This document shows, piece after piece, positions 1-8,774 of a stretch of 64,000 bases of DNA. Location of the stretch: the NCBI RefSeq assembly GCF_029029505.1, contig NZ_JAKJSD010000003.1, positions 62,001 to 126,000 on the forward strand, read 5' to 3'. Each line of letters begins with the position of its first letter. Position 1 is the stretch's first letter. The translations under genes and the position numbers were made by a program. The stretch comes from Ancylomarina sp. DW003 (GTDB lineage Bacteria > Bacteroidota > Bacteroidia > Bacteroidales > Marinifilaceae). Below the pieces are notes generated by a model. That model saw only the letters and a list, made by a program, of their open reading frames with translations, did not search any database and was not told the origin of the DNA.

Positions 1-1
1 A

Positions 2-487
2 CCTTTTCAGAAATTAATAATGAATGAAGTGGTTGCAAAAGCAAAAATGGAAGACACCTATTTCAATGTTCCTAAAAACAAACAGTATAGACTGGCAAAT
101 GGTTACTTGTTAGGGAAACCAATGCCGGAAACTAAATTAGCCAATACGCTTTGGGGAGCAGAAGGTGCATTAAAATCTACTACAGCAGATATGCTGAAAT
201 ATATAAATTATCAATTTAAAAATGATAAAATTGTAAAAGAATCCCATAAAAAGATATTCGAAATTGATACTGATTATTGGATAGGCTATTTTTGGTGGAG
301 TATTGAAAATCAAAATTACGATTTACACTACCGACACGATGGCGGTATTTCTAGAGCAAAGAATGTCCTAGCTATCTTTCCTGAAAATAAAATTGGGATT
401 TCAATTTTCACTAACGAATCTGCCATTAATGTGAATCAAAAGTTATCTAATTTAACTCATACGATTTATAACGAACTGAAAAAGTAA
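2..487 (+). CDS. Serine hydrolase (class C beta-lactamase-like), 3' part
   Basis: The reading frame is open to the window edge, so the N-terminal part with the catalytic SxxK and YxN motifs lies upstream; the ATG at 20 is probably internal. The visible 160 or so residues match the C-terminal half of penicillin-binding-protein/class C beta-lactamase-like hydrolases: a WGAEGALKST stretch like the family's GGLxST loop, and HDGG near residue 107, equivalent to the HxG (KTG-like) motif. Such proteins hydrolyse peptides or esters in the periplasm; the substrate cannot be told. A second member of the same family follows at 658, suggesting local duplication or a family cluster. Confidence 0.75.
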   Translation, partial: PFQKLIMNEVVAKAKMEDTYFNVPKNKQYRLANGYLLGKPMPETKLANTLWGAEGALKSTTADMLKYINYQFKNDKIVKESHKKIFEIDTDYWIGYFWWSIENQNYDLHYRHDGGISRAKNVLAIFPENKIGISIFTNESAINVNQKLSNLTHTIYNELKK

Positions 488-657
488 TTGCTAACTTTTT
501 TTAATATACTCTTGACCATATAATTTACCACAAACCTACTCATTGAGTCAAAAAGCTTAAAGATTCTGTTACCTGTCGCTTTTTTCTTTTTTATATGTAT
601 AAAAGTATCAACTTTGAATTAATAATTAAAAAAATAAACTTCAAATTTCACTTATTT

Positions 658-1692
658 ATGAAAAAAACATTTATCCTTCTGTTAGTACTCACCTACTCTT
701 TTATAAGTTATTCACAAAATCAAAAGTTGGACAGCTTATTCTCTAATTATGAAAAAGAAAATGAAGCAATGGGAGCTGTTTCCATTTTAAAAAATGGCAA
801 TGAATTTTTCACAAAAGCTATCGGGTATGCAAGTATTGAATTAAACAAAAAAAATAACTCTGAAACTAAATTTAGAATTGGCTCTATTAGCAAAACTTTT
901 ACAGCAACCATTATTTTGCAATTGGCAGATGAAGGGAAATTATCACTTAACGATTTCCTAAATCAATACTTTCCTGAAATTCCTAATTCAGAAAAAATTA
1001 CCATTTCTGATATGTTGTATCATAGAAGTGGGATTTATAATATTACAACAGAGAAAAACTTTGAAGCTTGGATTAGTGAGCCTAGAAATAAAAACGAAAT
1101 ACTAACTAAAATTAAAGGATATAAAAGTTTGTTTAAGCCAGGTTCTAAAACAGAATATTCAAATTCTAATTATATTTTATTGGCTTATATAGCCGAAGAT
1201 TTAGACAAACAGACTTTTGGAGAAATCATACAAAAAAGAATTATTAAAAAGCTAAATTTAACAAATACAGATTTTGGTAAGGACATAAATTTTTCTAAAA
1301 ATGAAGCAATGTGTTATTACCTGGAAAATGGCAAATGGAAAACAATTACGTTTTACACAAACTTAACAGGAACAATGGGTGCAGGTGGAATTATATCTAA
1401 TGCAAAAGATGTAAGTCTCTTTTACAATGCTCTTTTTACGGGAAAATTACTTTCAGAAAAAAGCTTACAGTTAATGACAACACCCAAAGAACAAATGGGA
1501 ATGGGAATTTCTGTGAATGATTTTAATGGAATAACAGTTTATGGGCACGATGGTGCAATTGATGGGTTTCGCTCAATGGCAGTTTACATTCCAAAATTCG
1601 AGTCAACCATTGTTTTTACTTTTAATGCTTCTTCTGGTTCTACAGGAAGAAAATTACAACAAATAGTTAAACTGTATATGCAAACTTTATAG
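658..1692 (+). CDS. Secreted serine hydrolase, class C beta-lactamase family
   Basis: A 344-aa protein from the ATG at 658. The frame extends upstream to 595, but the 658 start gives a proper signal peptide (MKKTFILLLVLTYSFISYSQ) and is preferred. Family motifs are complete: SISK (SxxK nucleophile and base), YSNSNY (YxN), and HDGAIDG (HxG). The length fits the beta-lactamase-related penicillin-binding family, whose members are esterases, D-aminopeptidases or peptidases more often than true beta-lactamases. It probably acts in the periplasm. It shares the family with the partial gene just upstream and lies in the same orientation. Confidence 0.85.
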   Translation: MKKTFILLLVLTYSFISYSQNQKLDSLFSNYEKENEAMGAVSILKNGNEFFTKAIGYASIELNKKNNSETKFRIGSISKTFTATIILQLADEGKLSLNDFLNQYFPEIPNSEKITISDMLYHRSGIYNITTEKNFEAWISEPRNKNEILTKIKGYKSLFKPGSKTEYSNSNYILLAYIAEDLDKQTFGEIIQKRIIKKLNLTNTDFGKDINFSKNEAMCYYLENGKWKTITFYTNLTGTMGAGGIISNAKDVSLFYNALFTGKLLSEKSLQLMTTPKEQMGMGISVNDFNGITVYGHDGAIDGFRSMAVYIPKFESTIVFTFNASSGSTGRKLQQIVKLYMQTL

Positions 1693-1695
1693 GCA

Positions 1696-2054
1696 ATGTA
1701 TGAAACAAACATTGTTCATATTAAAATTTTATTACTTATCATCACGGTACATGCTCAAACTGACGAAACTGAATATACTGGAACATATGGTGATTGGATG
1801 CTTAATGGAAAGGTCTTGACTACCGAATTGGAATTAAAGTCAAACGGAACTTTTGAGTTGTGAACTGTAGATTATGTATATCCCTCAAACTTCCAAGGAC
1901 TATACAAACGAAGACGTTTGGATTGTGGTGGATGTTAGAGTTAAGTTAAATATGAAAAAGAAAACCAATCGTAAAAACAACCGAAAAAACAGTTGGACTT
2001 AAAGATTCAATTGAATTGGAAGTCAACCATTACAATGAAATCTATGAAAGGTAA
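1696..2054 (+). pseudogene. Decayed small secreted protein gene
   Basis: Four bases after the serine hydrolase stop, an ATG opens a 55-codon frame with a signal-like start ending in HAQ, then TGTYGDWMLNGKVL, and stops at a TGA (1861-1863) where a Trp codon would fit. Reading continues for about 24 codons and breaks again. Further on, in another frame (about 1963-2054), a coherent stretch with KTTEKTVGLKDSIELEVNHY runs to a TAA at 2052. The pattern of short coherent pieces with stops and a frame change is what a degraded gene looks like. The original product is not recognised. Confidence 0.45.
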
Positions 2055-2195
2055 AAAAATCATTTAATCCATTATATAAAAAAAAACTGCGGATTTTCTA
2101 TACGGTTTGTATTTGCTAAATTTGTTACTTAAACAGGCTACCAATCATACACAAACCCATTGTGTGCAAGCTAAAAATGCGAAAACAAAAGAATA

Positions 2196-3329
2196 ATGAT
2201 AAAAACATTAAGCATAATACTTTTAACAATATTACTGTCAAATGGACTTTTCGCCCAAGTTTCGGTTGAAAGAAATCTAAATTTAGAACTTGCTGAAAAA
2301 GATAGTTTGACTTCAGTTAAAATCGAAAAGGCGTTAAACGGATTTTTAACCGAAGCCCAAGAGAAAAATTATTCAGAAAAATATGTTGATTCGACTCACC
2401 TTTTCAAGTATGAATTCTTTTTCAACAAACTTGCGGGAATCGGAAAAGATTCAAAAGAATATAACAGACCACTTGTTTTGAAATCTTATCAAGTAGAAAA
2501 TGGAAATTACAGATTGACTGTTGGATTTACAGGGCAACAGAAAGGACAACCGTTTATCTATCAAATAACTGAATTAAAAGCTGTTCCCTATAAGGATCAT
2601 TACAGATTTTATTGTCCTTTTGAAGATAACACTAAACATTTTAAAAGCAAATCAATAGACAATGTAACATACTATTATAGCTATTCTTTTAATGAAACAA
2701 TTGCTCAAAAATTTGTCGATTTTACCCAAGAATTAGCAAAATTAACAAAAGGACCAATTCCTCAACTTGATTATTATTCGTTCAACAGCTTAAATGAACT
2801 TTTAAAATCTTACGGATTTTTATATAGTGCAAGACAATGCAATTTTCTGTGTTATGATTTAGGTTTTACAGACAACGAAGGAAACACCTATATCACGGGA
2901 ACAGACAATGAAAATTATGTTTTTGGATTTATTGGAGATTATTTGTATTACAACTTGCCAAATAGAGACAAAATTTATTGGCCGTTTGTTCAAGGGCTTT
3001 CGACTTATTACGGTGGTTACGGATTGAGTTATGACGATATGACAGCTTTAAAAAGTCAATTCAGACAGGAGTTAAAATCAAATCCAGACATCAATTTTTT
3101 AGATGAATTCGAAAAGGGCAGAAAATCCAACATAAACAGACATTTTTCTCATTATGTAATGAGTGCGTTTTTGTTTGAGGAAGTCTTGAATAAAAAAGGA
3201 TTTGACGAAGCTTTTAAATTGGTATATTCAGAAAATGATGGCTCAAAATTTTTTGAGAACTTAAACCAAGTTTTGGGAGTGAGCGAAAAAAACTTCCATA
3301 AAACAATATTAAAACTGATTGAAGAATAA
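2196..3329 (+). CDS. Secreted protein of unknown function
   Basis: A 377-aa protein with a clear signal peptide (MIKTLSIILLTILLSNGLFAQ). The mature part is mixed alpha/beta with many aromatic residues and no motif I recognise. A region near residues 215-300 (CNFLCYDLGFTDNEGN, then YGGYGLSYDD) followed by EFEKGRKSNINRHFSHYVMSAF and a C-terminal EENL-like helix resembles the layout of bacterial peptidase-like or gluzincin-like domains, but there is no HExxH. A periplasmic or surface location is likely. It stands alone, between a decayed gene and the giant-paralogue operon on the other strand. Confidence 0.6.
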   Translation: MIKTLSIILLTILLSNGLFAQVSVERNLNLELAEKDSLTSVKIEKALNGFLTEAQEKNYSEKYVDSTHLFKYEFFFNKLAGIGKDSKEYNRPLVLKSYQVENGNYRLTVGFTGQQKGQPFIYQITELKAVPYKDHYRFYCPFEDNTKHFKSKSIDNVTYYYSYSFNETIAQKFVDFTQELAKLTKGPIPQLDYYSFNSLNELLKSYGFLYSARQCNFLCYDLGFTDNEGNTYITGTDNENYVFGFIGDYLYYNLPNRDKIYWPFVQGLSTYYGGYGLSYDDMTALKSQFRQELKSNPDINFLDEFEKGRKSNINRHFSHYVMSAFLFEEVLNKKGFDEAFKLVYSENDGSKFFENLNQVLGVSEKNFHKTILKLIEE

Positions 3330-3532
3330 TAGAGCCAGCACTCAACAATGGTAACTGTTGAACAAGCTCATAAAATTTCATGGAAAGAAGAATAATCCTA
3401 AATGTCAACTTCATTTAGATGCGATTTAAGGTATTCATTTAAAATTGCTTGAGTTATAAATTCCAATTATTAGGGCTTAAAAAGGCGTTTACCCCCGCTA
3501 GCTCGTGTTTTGCTAATCTGGCAACCTATTTA

Positions 3533-3579
3533 AAACCTGCCAGATTTATTTACAAGATGTAGCTAAATCTGTCAGGTTT
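3533..3579. repeat. Inverted repeat, possible dispersed palindromic element
   Basis: Two 16-base arms, AAACCTGCCAGATTTA and TAAATCTGTCAGGTTT, are complementary at 15 of 16 positions around a 15-base spacer. It lies in the 326-base gap between convergent genes, next to a short GC-richer stretch (ACCCCCGCTAGCTCGTG). There is no T-run, so it is less likely to be a terminator than the hairpin at 3605. It may be a copy of a genome-wide palindromic repeat; only one copy is in this window. Confidence 0.4.
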
Positions 3580-3604
3580 GGGGCTTTAAAAATTAGACTA
3601 TACA

Positions 3605-3636
3605 AAAGGCTGTCTCATCATTTTGAGACAGCCTTT
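3605..3636. terminator. Bidirectional rho-independent terminator
   Basis: A perfect 13-bp stem, AAAGGCTGTCTCA with TGAGACAGCCTTT, around a 6-base loop, lying between convergent genes. It sits 20 bases after the stop of the minus-strand operon. The rest of the 3330-3655 gap holds only the inverted repeat at 3533. Confidence 0.85.
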
Positions 3637-3655
3637 GTGCTTTAAACGAAATAAC

Positions 3656-6600
3656 TTATTCGATTTCGAAACCTTTTTCCACCAAAAGATTCTCATCGGT
3701 ATCGTAAACCGCTATACGGTAAATACCAGCTAACAATTCTTCCTCAGTCTCGAAATGCCAACCTGTAAAGATATTTGAATTACAGTAGCCATTTTGTTCC
3801 CAGCTTGATTCGACCTCTTTAATAGCGCCGCCTTCATCTCTTTGAGGAAGCCTAACCTTTACCCTATGAACCGTGACCTTTGGTGCTTTATCAGGATAAT
3901 CTGCTGTAAATCGGAAACCAAAGAAGAGTCCTTTTTCAGCTTTAAAGCTTGTTGTTTGATTGATGCACTTGGGCTGATGCGCAATTTTTGAAGCGCCGCT
4001 TCCTTGCCCATCGGCAACCGACTCCATGATATATAGGCCATAATCGACGATATGGAAAGGTATGGCTCTTATGCTCTTTATAAAATAGATTTGAATAAGC
4101 GATTTAGCTTCCTCTCTCAGTTTCTTTGACTTTGCTTTTTCCAGACTTATAATAAAGGGATGATACTGTGGCATGTGTGCGATTACATTTAGTATGCTAA
4201 CCTGCCTCTCTATCTTCTCTTTTAAGATGAAGGGAGAAATATCTATTTTACGGGAAAGATGTCGAATGTTACGATCTTCTTCGCGACCCGATAAATATTT
4301 GAAAATGCTATACCTATCAACATTGTATCGCATTAGCAGATCGAAGTAGGCTTTCGAATCCATGTCCAGATACAAATCCAGTGCTGTATGGTCAATAAGC
4401 CCGAGCATTTGAAAAACGTAGACTTGTCTTTCTGTATCCAGATTTAATATCAAATCGGAAATAGAAACATCATAATAATTGCCTGATCTGGAAAAATCAT
4501 AGCTATTAATTCCATGGCGTAGGATATCTTCTACATCGTTTATTTTTGACATTCCCATCAGGAAGTGAAGAATACGCTGTACCCATTCTTCCCGGTAGTT
4601 GGTTTTGTCCAGACGTTTCAGTTCGGCTATGTGTTGCTGAGGACAAGTTTCATCCAGGATAATAGCGGCTGTTCGTGTTTCGTCTATATTTTCTTCATTA
4701 AAACCATTTTGTATGAGCCACAGAATTTTCTCACCATAAACAAGTTCAAAACCAGCACCTGTTTTTTGAAGGACGATATAGTTCCAACCCTTTATATCTT
4801 CCAGTTGTTTCTCGTAGTTATCCTGAGTGACTCCTTCAGGTTTACTGACTTTAATCTGAGTAAAGATTTGTTTCACAAGTTCTGAATGCTCGTTCCATCG
4901 ATCTCTTTCTACCTCTTGAAAAGCGATGTTCTCAAACTTAAGCTTACTTTTTACGTATTCACCAATATTATTAATTTGATGTCCCTTACGGAGTTTTCTG
5001 GCTATTTTATCGATAAACATGCCCATGCAAACTCCTGTAATCTGATAATCGGGCTCGACTTGCCTGGTATCTTTTATAATTGCAAGCTGATTTGATCTGG
5101 GCAGCAATTCAACAGCCTTTACAAGAGCTCGCTGTTGCGTTTTATAGGTGCTGTATAAGAATTCATTGGCCAGTTTACGCCGGGGTTTAATGCGTTCAAT
5201 TAAGAGGTTTTTATAGTACGAAAGTTCATCTAAATCGTTACGACCACAATAATAGCCCATTTGAAATGCCCAATACCCTTCGTCTGATAAACCCTGTTCT
5301 TTAAGAACGTCAAGCATATCTAACATGCTGAGGTGATTGTCAAAATCGTACCTTTCCCTTTCGTAATATTTAGAAAGCAGGTGTGTGATTTTAACAGGAG
5401 CCAAAGCGAAGGCAATAGTTAACAAACGCTTAAAGCTATCAACGCAGCTTAAGTTCTCCATCTGTGCTATAAGGTGGGCAACGAGCAGTAGTTTTTGAGT
5501 CTTATCCTCGTAATTACCTAACCATTCTAATTGTCTCTGTTTTTCCGAAATTTCGTCATCCTCGTATTTCAGATATTCTGAAAGTAAATTAGTCGCAACT
5601 TCCATATCGGTATGTTGTGAATGTTGCGCCTTATCGATTGTGCCACCTTCTCTAATGTAGGTATCGAAAATTAAGTTTGCACGATGAGCTTGCCGGCATT
5701 TTTCAATATGCTCTTCGTCGTAATAGGCAGGAGGATTCGTATTAAGCAAATTCATCTCATCCGAATCAGGAAACTCGGTCCCCTTATAAAGATCATCCAG
5801 AAATTCAGAGACAGCATATGCCTCCAAATAAGCCTTGGCAGACAGGGTGAGCTTATCCTGTTTATTTTCTTTAATATCCCTGGTCAATAAAAAAGCTGCA
5901 AGGCAGAGTTTTTCAATCTTAGACAATTGACTCTTTCTTTCTAAATAGTCAACATCCTCATTATTGGCATCCAATTCCTTTTGAGTTTCGATATGCCAAA
6001 GCGTATTGGGTAAAGAGTCGCAAGCTTCAGTTCTGTTCTGCTTAATCACGCTTAAACAGTCTTCTAATTGCTGAATATTAACTTCTGAACGATAGCCTGA
6101 AAATTTCTTCATCAGGAAGTCCAGCTGTGGCTGCCATTCGATGACGTACCGCTTATTAAAGGCCTCTTTTGAATAGAGTTGATGTTTTTTATCCAGGAAT
6201 TCGATGAAATCCTCATGAAAAGGGACACTGCCACAGCATTTAAAAATCACATCGAGAAATCGGAAGATGACTGCCTCGGAATCTAAATTAGACTTGGAAC
6301 AGAATTCGCTTAAAATTTGTTTGTCCTTTATTTCGTTGAAAGGCTTTTTTAAGATATCATGAAGTTCCTCATGTATATCGTCGAAGGAATAGGCATGCGC
6401 ATCTATTTCTTCGTAAACAGCATATTTACCCAAACGCGCAAGTTTGTAAAAATTGGTGTATTCTAATTCTGCTACAAGTTCCTTATGCTCTCCTTCGGTA
6501 ATGTATTCCCATATGTGCTTGCCATTAGTGAAAGCACCCTCTATAAAAAGTTGCCACTTTTTTAGGGAACGCTCGGGAGCTTCAACTTTCTTTTCAGTCC

Positions 6601-7579
6601 GTTGCTTGTTTTTCTTTTTTGGGGGGATAATATCCCGGCCCAGAAGGTTTTTAACATCTTGGGTGATTTCCTCTATTTCCTCTTCGGCAGATTTATGAAT
6701 AAATGTTTGTGTCAGGTAGTCATCCTTATCGAAATCATCATCCCAGGTATCATATGGATATGCCAGCATCATGATATCCAGAACCATTCCCTCTATAGGA
6801 TTATATGGCGTTTCCCCTAATAGATCCTGATGTTGAAAACGTTCGGCTAGTTGTGCTTTAAACAGATCGAGAGCGTCTGCATTTTCTTTAAAATGGATTA
6901 TTAAATTAAAAGAACTATCAATATTTTGATCACTATCCATACCATCCCAACTGTCGTAGCCCAGCATATTTTCACGGGCTCTGCTGTTGTCGCAATAGCA
7001 AAAAGCTTTTATTGTATCTTCTGTTATACCGAGTTTATTAGACCATTGAGCAAGGTAGTAAAGTGCATCGGGCATGTGTTCGTCATCCCAGTAGGGAACT
7101 AAAAAACCGGCTAACAAATACCCGTATTTAGGGTAGATACTCGCTGTGAGTTGCAGAGCTTCTATACCAAAAGGCATTTCGCAGGTCAGCCACATTTCGG
7201 AAGAATCGTTAAGGCGACGCGCATAAGCGACTATGGCCTCACAAGCTTCTTTAATGTCCATTTCCAATTCGGGATGCCTAATGGCACAGGCAAACAAAAG
7301 CGTTTCGGTAAGTGTTGATTCCTGTAGGTTTTCTTCTCCACGATCAGCACTATAATAGGTCGTGCCTTTTAGATATTCAATAATATGGGGATGATCATTA
7401 AAAAATGAAGTGCTAATGATCTCTAAATCCGGATTGAAATGTGCGACACAATAATCATCGCGGAAAGCTTCTCCTGATTTTACTAAGTCGCCATATTGTT
7501 TTAAGGCTTCTCGCATCGAGTTAATATCCTCAGGATTATAACTGATTGTATGTATGGCCTCGTATTCTTCGTATCTCAT
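3656..7579 (-). CDS. Giant helical-repeat protein, long paralogue, with DUF3859-like tail
   Basis: About 1307 aa from the ATG at 7579; an upstream in-frame ATG at 7636 would overlap the previous gene and is less likely. The protein is acidic, almost wholly helical, and has no signal peptide or membrane segment, so it is probably cytoplasmic. It is a clear paralogue of the product at 8775-12008: both share AEDTIKAF/TEDLIKAF followed by a CDN triplet, an FLDV/ILDV block, and AFQM, in the same order. Residues about 330-345 form a basic linker (PPKKKNKQR). The last 130 residues (from VDYGLYIMES) are beta-rich and resemble DUF3859, which the shorter paralogue lacks. I do not recognise a function; a scaffold or HEAT-like repeat role is a guess. 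Last gene of a four-gene operon. Confidence 0.8.
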   Translation of the reverse strand: MRYEEYEAIHTISYNPEDINSMREALKQYGDLVKSGEAFRDDYCVAHFNPDLEIISTSFFNDHPHIIEYLKGTTYYSADRGEENLQESTLTETLLFACAIRHPELEMDIKEACEAIVAYARRLNDSSEMWLTCEMPFGIEALQLTASIYPKYGYLLAGFLVPYWDDEHMPDALYYLAQWSNKLGITEDTIKAFCYCDNSRARENMLGYDSWDGMDSDQNIDSSFNLIIHFKENADALDLFKAQLAERFQHQDLLGETPYNPIEGMVLDIMMLAYPYDTWDDDFDKDDYLTQTFIHKSAEEEIEEITQDVKNLLGRDIIPPKKKNKQRTEKKVEAPERSLKKWQLFIEGAFTNGKHIWEYITEGEHKELVAELEYTNFYKLARLGKYAVYEEIDAHAYSFDDIHEELHDILKKPFNEIKDKQILSEFCSKSNLDSEAVIFRFLDVIFKCCGSVPFHEDFIEFLDKKHQLYSKEAFNKRYVIEWQPQLDFLMKKFSGYRSEVNIQQLEDCLSVIKQNRTEACDSLPNTLWHIETQKELDANNEDVDYLERKSQLSKIEKLCLAAFLLTRDIKENKQDKLTLSAKAYLEAYAVSEFLDDLYKGTEFPDSDEMNLLNTNPPAYYDEEHIEKCRQAHRANLIFDTYIREGGTIDKAQHSQHTDMEVATNLLSEYLKYEDDEISEKQRQLEWLGNYEDKTQKLLLVAHLIAQMENLSCVDSFKRLLTIAFALAPVKITHLLSKYYERERYDFDNHLSMLDMLDVLKEQGLSDEGYWAFQMGYYCGRNDLDELSYYKNLLIERIKPRRKLANEFLYSTYKTQQRALVKAVELLPRSNQLAIIKDTRQVEPDYQITGVCMGMFIDKIARKLRKGHQINNIGEYVKSKLKFENIAFQEVERDRWNEHSELVKQIFTQIKVSKPEGVTQDNYEKQLEDIKGWNYIVLQKTGAGFELVYGEKILWLIQNGFNEENIDETRTAAIILDETCPQQHIAELKRLDKTNYREEWVQRILHFLMGMSKINDVEDILRHGINSYDFSRSGNYYDVSISDLILNLDTERQVYVFQMLGLIDHTALDLYLDMDSKAYFDLLMRYNVDRYSIFKYLSGREEDRNIRHLSRKIDISPFILKEKIERQVSILNVIAHMPQYHPFIISLEKAKSKKLREEAKSLIQIYFIKSIRAIPFHIVDYGLYIMESVADGQGSGASKIAHQPKCINQTTSFKAEKGLFFGFRFTADYPDKAPKVTVHRVKVRLPQRDEGGAIKEVESSWEQNGYCNSNIFTGWHFETEEELLAGIYRIAVYDTDENLLVEKGFEIE

Positions 7580-7593
7580 TCTATTGAGCTTTT

Positions 7594-7959
7594 TTATGAC
7601 ATTAAAATTATGATATAGCCATAGATATGGTAACAAATAACAAGTGTCAGGCAGATACCACCAATCAACTTAAAAACTTTATTTTTGATAGCGAAGATTA
7701 TTAATAAATAACTAAGGCTACTAATAATCCAACTTGCAACCTGAATATATCTTAAGGAGGAATCAAACCAATTGTAATCTACGGCTCTAACAATATTTTG
7801 AATGAGAGCTGACAATAGAAATATCCCGATAAAACTAATTAGTAAGATATCTGCAGATTTAGAGTTTCTTGTATCTGATTTAGAATTTAATTTGGTGCCG
7901 CAGTTTCTGCAATACTTTGCATTTGCTGTATTCTCACCATTGCATTTATAACATTTCAT
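7594..7959 (-). CDS. Small zinc-ribbon membrane protein
   Basis: A 121-aa protein from the ATG at 7959, chosen over an upstream start because it opens directly with the zinc ribbon: CYKC near the N-terminus and CRNC about 12 residues later (CxxC-x12-CxxC). After a polar linker there are about three hydrophobic segments (around 38-55, 70-95 and 98-118). Zinc-ribbon plus membrane proteins of this kind are common and functionally undefined. It starts 8 bases after the stop of the RDD gene and ends 14 bases before the giant gene, so it is surely in the same transcript. Confidence 0.75.
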   Translation of the reverse strand: MKCYKCNGENTANAKYCRNCGTKLNSKSDTRNSKSADILLISFIGIFLLSALIQNIVRAVDYNWFDSSLRYIQVASWIISSLSYLLIIFAIKNKVFKLIGGICLTLVICYHIYGYIIILMS

Positions 7960-7966
7960 AGCTAAC

Positions 7967-8740
7967 CTATTTATTTTGAACATCTATAACTTGTGTATTA
8001 GCGACTCTGTCACCCAAACGTCTTCCGTCTTCGGTGGCTATAACCATAATGGGTTCAATAAGCCATCCAACAAATGGAATGATATTTACAAGCATCATTA
8101 TTATATTTCGGGAACATGATTTACCGAATTTACACGGGCTGTTTCTATCCAAGTCGATAACCATAATCTCAACGGCTCTTTTCCCATAACTCTGACCTTT
8201 ACCCAGGCCATCTTTTATCAAATTATAGGCAAGAGGCATGAGGTAAAACAGAGCTGCCATCAGTAACAAAAAAGCACCAAATTCCCGATTGTAATCATCA
8301 AATTGTATGAATGCAAACACGAAACAGATAATGGTCGGTATACTGAGAGCCAAAGAAATTAAACCATCGATTAATGAGGCAAAAAATCGATTACCTAAAT
8401 TTGCTTTTGAGTAGTTGCCTGTGTGAACATTAGGCATCTGAAAATTATCAGGATGATGACTCATAGTTCCTGCTAGTGGTGTGCCATCTTCGGGGCAATA
8501 TTTTATATCGGCTGGGTATCTTTTCCCACAATGGCTACATTCGGGAATCAGTTCACTTTGTTCAACCAGCTTTAGCCCATCGTAATCGCAAAAATGGGAG
8601 CCAACTGGGTAGGCTGTATGGCAGCCGGGACAAACCGGGTTTTCCAGAAATTCAAATTCAAAGTTGTACGAACAATCTTTACAGAAATGTGTGTTGTCTT
8701 CGTTTTCTACCCCACACTTAGGGCAATTATATGGTATCAT
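7967..8740 (-). CDS. RDD-family membrane protein with tandem zinc ribbons
   Basis: A 257-aa protein. The first 90 residues carry three zinc-ribbon units: CPKC/CKDC, CPGC/CDYD and CSHC/CPED, the later two with Cys-to-Asp changes at the last ligand position. Residues about 115-255 are an RDD domain: RFFASLIDG with the Arg and Asp signature, three hydrophobic segments, GKGQSYGKRAVEIMV, and EDGRRLGDRVANTQVI. RDD proteins are small multi-pass membrane proteins, some implicated in ion transport. It lies between the two giant paralogues, so it may be their membrane anchor or partner (inference). Confidence 0.85.
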   Translation of the reverse strand: MIPYNCPKCGVENEDNTHFCKDCSYNFEFEFLENPVCPGCHTAYPVGSHFCDYDGLKLVEQSELIPECSHCGKRYPADIKYCPEDGTPLAGTMSHHPDNFQMPNVHTGNYSKANLGNRFFASLIDGLISLALSIPTIICFVFAFIQFDDYNREFGAFLLLMAALFYLMPLAYNLIKDGLGKGQSYGKRAVEIMVIDLDRNSPCKFGKSCSRNIIMMLVNIIPFVGWLIEPIMVIATEDGRRLGDRVANTQVIDVQNK

Positions 8741-8774
8741 ACTATGACTTATTTATGATTTAATTTTTACGTGT

